Shown here piece by piece: positions 21,901 to 25,538 of a stretch of 25,538 bases of DNA. This DNA comes from a virus. The DNA lies in the IMG/VR virus record IMGVR_UViG_3300042444_000231, positions 1-25,538 of that record, one strand, 5' to 3'. The notes below the pieces were generated by a model. That model ran no database searches and was not told the origin of the DNA. It worked only from the letters and a program-made list of their open reading frames with translations. A program made the translations under genes and the position numbers. Each line of letters starts with the position of its first letter. The first letter of the stretch is position 1.

Positions 21901-23536
21901 CCTCGTTCTCGCTCATCCCGTACGGGTCGATGCGGATGTCGCCCATCAGCGCGGACAGCATCTCGCTGCGCCCCAGCTTGGTCGTCAGGTCCGCCGACTT
22001 GATGCGGATCATGTCGTTCTGACCCTGCACCGCCTGCAACTGGTTCGACACCTCGGGCAGCAAGTCGCGCAGAACGTCGAACGCCGACTTCTGGAGCTTG
22101 CCTTCCGCCGTCGCCGCCTCGTCAATCGCAGCCAGCCGCGAGCGCAGCGTCTCGCTGTTGATGAAGACCTCCTCGACAGCCTGCCCCTGCACCGACTCTT
22201 GGAACTGCCGCGCAAGTTCAGGGTTCCGCTCCGTCAGCCGGCTGTCGTTGGTGCCCTGCACCATGGCCTTCAGCACTTGCGTGTCGATGTTGGCCTGCTC
22301 GGCGCGCTTCATGTCGGTCACGAAGTTCGCCATGGGGCCGGGGAGGCCCAAGACCATCATGCTCAGGACCGTCTTGCTGGCGATCTCACCGATGCGGTCG
22401 TAGATCTGCTGGCGGCCCTGCGGCGTCGCCATGAGTTGGTCGAGTTCGGGGCGGCTGAACGCCTTGGCAGCCTCGCCGCCAGCGATCTGGGTGATCTCTT
22501 GGAACACCTCGGTGCCGACCTCCGCACCGACGCCCTTCAGGTAGGCCATGGCAGCCTGCCCAAGGCTGGTGGTTGCCGTCTGCGGCTTGAACACCTTGGG
22601 CATGACCTTTCTGCCGAGCTTGCCGCCCAACTGCTGGAACGGCTTCAGGGCATACTTGCCGAGCACGGTTTCCGCCGCACCGTTGATGATGCCCACGCCG
22701 AGGGCTGCCGTACGGGCTTCCTCCTCGCCGTACCCGCTTTCGAGGTAGTCCAAGTAGGCGTTGCCGCCCTCGATAGCCGCCGTTTGGGCACCAGTGGTCA
22801 GCAGGAAGGCCGTGGGGGCCGAAACGATCGCCAAGGGCGGAGCGACAGCCGCCACCGCCGAAGCCGTCCCAGCAGCCGCCAGGGACGCCGGCAGGGTCTT
22901 GCTCATCTGGCCTACGACCTCTGCCGTGCCTCCGCCCATGCCGTACAGCAAGCCGCTCATCTCGGGCAGGCGGGGAGCCTTCTTCATCTCCTCCAGCCGG
23001 TCGAGGTCCGCCTGCGTAGACCAGCCCATGGCGATGCGGGTGCCGATCTCGCCGCGCTCAACCATCATGCGGCCACGGCTGTAGTTCTCCCCGACCCATT
23101 GCCAGAAGCCTTCAATCCGCTGGAGGTTTTCGAGGTCGTCGTACGCTTGCGCGGCGAAGTCGTACTGCCGCATCTGCGCCGACAACTGGGGGTACTTCTG
23201 GTCGAAGGCCAGAGCCTCCGCCTGCCGCTGCTTGGCAAGCTGCTCCGCGACCTTCCAGTCTTGGTCGGGGTTGTTGGGGTCGAGGCCCAACTGCTGCGAG
23301 ACGGCGACCTTCTTCGCGTACAGTTGGGGGTCTTGCGACACCGCCGTACGGAAGTTCTGTAGCTGCTGCGACTTCTCGGCCTCGCGTTCAGCGATCCACC
23401 GCTGCGCCAGCAACTGCCCGCCTGTTGGCTGCTGGATGGCGGGGACCGCCTCCAACGCAGGCGGCGGCTGCACGACAGGCTGCGGCGCGGGCTTCGGGTC
23501 TTGGATGTCGGACGCGAGCGTGTCGGGAACTTCCAT
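15917..23536 (-). CDS. Giant phage polyvalent protein with ART and zincin-like domains
   Basis: 2539 residues. In order: a Gln/Pro-rich start; Ala-rich hydrophobic segments at about 215-300; an Ala/Pro/Gln linker (about 632-735) with the typical AYLAAVEAGDLETAQRMVDE run; an ADP-ribosyltransferase-like domain (WHGT 756-759, GVHLG, GYDGVVYKNE 938-947); a zincin-like peptidase with HELMH (1028-1032) and the third-ligand type ETVAYSWEAWL; long coiled coils (about 1190-1700); and a C-terminal module (about 2160-2539) with a hydrophobic WVMGMAAPTIVAAAIA, resembling LPD-type domains of polyvalent proteins. It lies 11 bases after the virion-protein gene. Such proteins are thought to enter the host with the DNA and act on host targets. 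No clear ribosome-binding site. Confidence 0.85.
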   Translation of the reverse strand: MEVPDTLASDIQDPKPAPQPVVQPPPALEAVPAIQQPTGGQLLAQRWIAEREAEKSQQLQNFRTAVSQDPQLYAKKVAVSQQLGLDPNNPDQDWKVAEQLAKQRQAEALAFDQKYPQLSAQMRQYDFAAQAYDDLENLQRIEGFWQWVGENYSRGRMMVERGEIGTRIAMGWSTQADLDRLEEMKKAPRLPEMSGLLYGMGGGTAEVVGQMSKTLPASLAAAGTASAVAAVAPPLAIVSAPTAFLLTTGAQTAAIEGGNAYLDYLESGYGEEEARTAALGVGIINGAAETVLGKYALKPFQQLGGKLGRKVMPKVFKPQTATTSLGQAAMAYLKGVGAEVGTEVFQEITQIAGGEAAKAFSRPELDQLMATPQGRQQIYDRIGEIASKTVLSMMVLGLPGPMANFVTDMKRAEQANIDTQVLKAMVQGTNDSRLTERNPELARQFQESVQGQAVEEVFINSETLRSRLAAIDEAATAEGKLQKSAFDVLRDLLPEVSNQLQAVQGQNDMIRIKSADLTTKLGRSEMLSALMGDIRIDPYGMSENEVKQFSGQIQKRAGEMQKSISEKAQQDKEWRDSANRVRDMQAQQIRQAGRSALEARIGASLYSVIVQRMAMLEGVTPEQWHAAKGMTTMGAAAQPAAAVQPPAWLSQMAAPEQAQPTQEVAAAEPQAAPAQPTVQPIDQAKTLLADPSAQITPEQRAELEQYVQQAESQPLRSITPEQDTAYLAAVEAGDLETAQRMVDEAAKRAGYKRKLWHGTAATTDVVEAVSSSAGDKEQQLFQELRDIGAKFGFAEDVAYMLERQLQYFPDDANQQGITQEVATRARSLEESLQKLRRKTRSRPVRQLEFDVFNFPSDGKELGVHLGNQGQAEMFGDAFPFFVDLRKPLRLPDLGTWGYQSVMREARKAGVSISESEYESVFNASDNNAALRELLISKGYDGVVYKNEAEGTGDSFIVFAPRQAKLADPVTRDAAGNVIPLSQRFDQTKESILYSQQPEAGVGGTYSRLMRRTVLNQGPNGARETTWFHELMHFMFDTHADMIARGVATEQMRADFMELLRFAKFEGTLEEYLALPSEKQRVIHETVAYSWEAWLLEGQSPSLSMTRIFSAIRKFFVDVWKQLSGINEAYKQETGQDLPGLTPEVRAVFRRMVAAEDQIKLAEATRAAVPLFLDKETWTKLGNPAEDWDKYRAAERDRIDEAVTQLTRRSMTVLGQLHGTFDERLAKLQKEAAGVREAMRDEATAEVQKQRVYRLRDFLADGTERRDTGEVSEQKAAVHGLNREALTQMPLAANVVMTDLNQQVEAARILHEMWLGQEIRPLMRMPEVRASGSGNVKQTQNRITNAETKLAKLAANAPERVELEAKLKTLRDELAKRSMVAEERAALEAQKDVIRAENDEIRKANAEIDAKQRETKEALDAAIAAQKVGLRKVEAEELRRAKKHKLAQYLTEDGLDPAQVAEQFGYADTAEMLQDLLKSPEMSEAVENELDRRMLRDYEDLSSPEALEEAVTASLHNEANTRWLTMELNALQRAQRMGDNRPEAMEEQSQKEQLLADMRADLDALNNRLAQEKEANDLAAVAATEAERESLREAIEQVKKDADGALSMRIMRASARMAAEQALSGKKISEIRPDLFAAAERRSSRDALARLTENDLPGAIQAKRDQLLQNQMAQEAQKIRAYVQRTTKWFNAFFRKKDTSLARNRSLEHIYAIRAILLAYGFGGSTARQAAKAQQAAEFMTQLQKYEPARYAEINALIEKAKVRKMSFRDLTVDEFKVLDGTLRTLWEEAKQEKTILAEGKRVAVEEIEKQVADRAAEIAPKGPRPGQKEALTPIQTAIRTFQGILSSMRRAQSVFDEFDGKLPGVFTKYFWRPIQEAVLQYRAARDKYHAQFVAILQKVAPYMNNRIEDSWAITEKHIGYKFKTMQELVAALTHIGNLSNKSKLTVGGRGKGFEWAVYDEKTGIVNTSKFDAMIAELAESGILREEHFDAAQEIWNLNEEMKPGIQRVYRMKYGQFMDEVKATPFTITFQDGKTKTYAGGYVPAKVDREIVYDLNNPSSMAEVEQQFRDAVPVTGWGFTIARMNRYMKPLDLDLSRQFQHIEFVQRFVNVQPALWGVTRLLRSDVISGAFNSIDPTVIPNTIMPWLEKVASQRTGTPSGSPWFDSALRTVRNRAGMAIMFGNLSNTVQQITGFSLALLKVKPSYLFGALRRIVLTSGAERRAAYEFISTKSLLMNQRFRTQIFQLQEDMNEVLLNPSKFDKAKSYAKKHAYFMQQTVQNVMDAVVWSGAYEQALAAGVAETEAIARADAAVTMTQGGTQPELVARVEGGTEFVRTFTQFTNYFNMMFNLNYGEFAKLVRESGWRSNKGQLFSTWVMGMAAPTIVAAAIANAFSGKLDDEDDDGYAGDLAWFGIDALMRGTLSMIPGGSAIGALTINRLDDVTYNDQMLNTPVAGALTRAFGGTFALIEAAASPDKDVTGRKIRDALTMLDLLAGLPVSGIASKAGYAIESATGVQENYNFLDALRGSLTGTAAPGNRQK
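20660..21245. other. Low-G+C island matching the ART domain
   Basis: By direct count 20701-21240 is 261/540 G+C (48%), while the 60-base lines at 20581 and 21301 are 44/60 (73%). The island covers residues about 764-959, the ART domain. Codons such as TTA, ATA and TCA become common. It looks like a domain acquired separately from the rest of the gene. Confidence 0.8.
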
Positions 23537-23547
23537 GCTGATTCAGA

Positions 23548-25538
23548 TTACCGCGACTTGCGTTGGGCCTGGAGTTGTTCTGCGAGCCTTTTGGCTCCAG
23601 CGGTCTGGTTGACCTGATGCTGCTTTTTCAGCACCTCAATCGTCTTCTCGTTAGCGAGCTTGTTGATGAGTCTCTGAACAGCGCGAGACTCTTCCTTGGC
23701 GGCCAGTTCTTCCTCAAACTGCTGGCGCGGTATTGCAGGAAGCATCATGCCCGGCATGAACGACGGGCCAGCCGGAGTTGAAGCCGCAAGAATCGCTTGC
23801 TCCATGCGCTTGCGCGCCTCGGCCTCTGCGCCAGGATTCGACCAGTCAACCGATCCGAACACGTTGGTTTCCTTGGCGATGGCCATGAACTCTTCGATGT
23901 TGTTCATGGCATCCTCCGCCTTGACCTTCTCGCCGGGAGGCAAATAGCTCCTCACCCACGAAGGGAGGTCGATCCGAGTCTGATCCAGCCCGCCGCGCAC
24001 CTGATTCAGGCCGATGCGCCGCTTCATGGCATCCTGCTCGTTGAGCTTCTTGGTCTGGTCGCCGCGAGCGATCTCGGCTTGCAGGTAAGTGCGGATCAGC
24101 GGATCAAGGCCCTCGGGCGGCTTGGTGATGTCGTTCCAGCTACCATCGGAGGATTGAGCGCGCTGAAGCACTTCCTCCAGCATGGTTGCCTTCTCAAGCA
24201 ACTTGGGGTCATCTTGAACCGCGAGTTCTCCGTTAGGCAGCCGCTTGATCTTCAGCGCAGCGATGGCGTCCGCAACGTCTTGCTGCGCCTGCGTCCGAAG
24301 CTCGGGCTTGTTGTACCAGTCGCCAAGCGTCACGCGAACCGTGTTGCCTTGACCATCGCTCTCTTGGAACGTGATCCGCTGCTTGTCGGCATCGGACATG
24401 TTCGGCCACGAGATTTGTAGCTGGATAGGGTCGATCTGCTGCTCGCCAAGCGACGGCGCGAACGTGACCTTCGCCTTGGCCGAGGCGGCGTAGTCCGTCA
24501 CCCACTTGCGCTGCGCATCGCGGTCATCGCCGGAGACGCCAGCCGCGTTCATCTTGGATTCCAACTCGATCTGCGTGTTCAGCCACCGCTGACCGGCGGC
24601 GCGCTGCTCGTCGTTGGCTTTTTCAGCAAACCACGCACGGTCGTACGGCTGACCAAACACCTTCTCGACCAGCGATTGGTTGAAGTCCTGATCCGAGGTC
24701 AGCTTGACCAGATCCACGCGCTTCCTTCCGCTCGGGCCGACCTGCAAGTTGTTGGCCTTGACGTACAGGTTCTCCAGCCGATCCAAGCTGCCGTTGCTGA
24801 GTGTCTTGCCTGCTTGGGCGCGAAGAGCACTCCACTGAACTCCGACGATCTGCTGCGGGTTCGCTTCGATGCCACTCAACCAATCCAAGCCGTCCTGCGT
24901 GTCGATGCGGCCCTTCGCCGCATGGAACTCCTGCGCGTCGCGGAGCATGTTCTCCGTGTTCAGGCTGTCCACCAGCAGCGGGTTGCTCGACAGCCACGAG
25001 GTCCAGTCTTCGCCACGCTGGATCGAGCCAGCTAGGGACCGCTCGTACTCGTCTCGCAAGCGGTTTCGCGTGTCGTCCTTCGCCGCCTTGTCGAGGCCGT
25101 AGGCCGCCTGCAACTTCTGCGCGGTGGCGTTGTAGGTCACGCCGTCGATGTCGCCGATCTGGCGAAGTTGATCCAGCATCTGCATCTGGTTGCCAAGGCC
25201 CTCGCTGTACCCGCGAAGCTCCCGCGACAGCATGAACGCATCGTCGTCCACATCCATCGTCCGCAGTTGCTGCTCGACCTTGGAACGGTTCTCTGGGCTG
25301 ACGCTCTGGCCGTTCTGCTTCCAGTACTCACGCGCCATCTGCCGCGACTGCGGATCTTGGTTCTCCACCATCGAGAGCATGGCCGTGACATGCAGGTTGT
25401 CCTCCGCCGAGTCGCGCATCAGGCGGAACTGCTCGCTGTCCTCGGGGATGCCTTGAGCGCGAGCAAGTACCTGCACTTGCCGCATGGTGTCCTTGTAGAT
25501 CGGGTTGTCGCTGACGGCACCCTGCGGGATCGTCCCGG
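23548..25538 (-). CDS. Probable internal virion (ejection) protein, partial
   Basis: The frame is open at the right edge, so the start lies outside the window; 662 residues are visible. It is long, helical and Gln/Asp-rich, with segments such as SMVENQDPQSRQMAREYW, DAQEFHAAKGRIDTQDGLDWL and a basic end (KKQHQVNQTAGAKRLAEQL). This resembles internal core proteins of podoviruses (T7 gp15 type) in style and in lying directly before a giant ejected protein. No catalytic motif seen. A minor structural or scaffold role is the alternative. Confidence 0.6.
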   Translation of the reverse strand, partial: GTIPQGAVSDNPIYKDTMRQVQVLARAQGIPEDSEQFRLMRDSAEDNLHVTAMLSMVENQDPQSRQMAREYWKQNGQSVSPENRSKVEQQLRTMDVDDDAFMLSRELRGYSEGLGNQMQMLDQLRQIGDIDGVTYNATAQKLQAAYGLDKAAKDDTRNRLRDEYERSLAGSIQRGEDWTSWLSSNPLLVDSLNTENMLRDAQEFHAAKGRIDTQDGLDWLSGIEANPQQIVGVQWSALRAQAGKTLSNGSLDRLENLYVKANNLQVGPSGRKRVDLVKLTSDQDFNQSLVEKVFGQPYDRAWFAEKANDEQRAAGQRWLNTQIELESKMNAAGVSGDDRDAQRKWVTDYAASAKAKVTFAPSLGEQQIDPIQLQISWPNMSDADKQRITFQESDGQGNTVRVTLGDWYNKPELRTQAQQDVADAIAALKIKRLPNGELAVQDDPKLLEKATMLEEVLQRAQSSDGSWNDITKPPEGLDPLIRTYLQAEIARGDQTKKLNEQDAMKRRIGLNQVRGGLDQTRIDLPSWVRSYLPPGEKVKAEDAMNNIEEFMAIAKETNVFGSVDWSNPGAEAEARKRMEQAILAASTPAGPSFMPGMMLPAIPRQQFEEELAAKEESRAVQRLINKLANEKTIEVLKKQHQVNQTAGAKRLAEQLQAQRKSR

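Noticed and set aside
21488-23362. 624-codon plus-strand open frame opposite the polyvalent gene
   Set aside because: Same reason: Leu/Arg/His-rich antisense shadow without recognisable motifs or a ribosome-binding site.

Overview
The window is about 25.5 kb of G+C-rich DNA (roughly two thirds G+C by eye) from a tailed bacteriophage or prophage. The evidence is a large terminase, a probable small terminase, a RecT/YqaJ-type recombination pair, a RusA resolvase, a DnaC-like helicase loader with a replication protein, and a virion-protein gene followed by a giant 2539-residue polyvalent protein. The internal-virion/polyvalent pair suggests a podovirus-like ejected-protein system, but no tail, portal or capsid gene is visible. 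The host cannot be named; composition suggests a high-G+C proteobacterium. No tRNA, rRNA, CRISPR array, IS element or integrase was seen.

Almost every gene is on the minus strand, so the reading order runs from high to low coordinates. (1) 25538-15917: a partial internal-virion-like gene, then the polyvalent gene with an ADP-ribosyltransferase-like domain, a zincin-like HExxH domain, long coiled coils and a hydrophobic C-terminal module. (2) 15916-10060: a small intergenic zone, a zinc-ribbon gene, a replication protein, a DnaC-like loader, then about a dozen small genes, most joined by 4-base start/stop overlaps, ending with RusA. (3) 9857-10063: the only convincing plus-strand gene, a small helix-turn-helix regulator. 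It converges on rusA, sharing a CTAG double stop, and diverges from the recombination operon. (4) 9781-7149: recombination operon (hypothetical, tiny ORF, YqaJ exonuclease, RecT, zinc ribbon, HTH protein). (5) 7148-6517: a control region with tandem 15-bp repeats, two palindromes and a near-consensus promoter driving a small membrane protein. (6) 6405-3010: a coupled operon of hypothetical genes plus an XRE-type regulator, driven by a TTGACA-17-TATCGT promoter and ending in the small terminase. (7) 3009-1967: a 1-kb non-coding block with a terminator, CCTGGCGTC repeats and GTTACG/CGTAAC clusters. (8) 1966-52: a hypothetical gene and the large terminase, then the start of a possible gene running off the left edge.

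Functionally the window joins packaging (TerS/TerL), genome replication (replication protein, DnaC-like loader), recombination (exonuclease, annealase, resolvase) and host-entry or host-modification proteins. The most interesting points are: a low-G+C island covering exactly the ADP-ribosyltransferase domain of the giant protein; a shared 16-bp motif between the replication gene and the 1-kb non-coding block, which could be an origin or regulator site; and a small-gene array whose junctions carry a repeated sequence encoding the end of one protein and the ribosome-binding site of the next.
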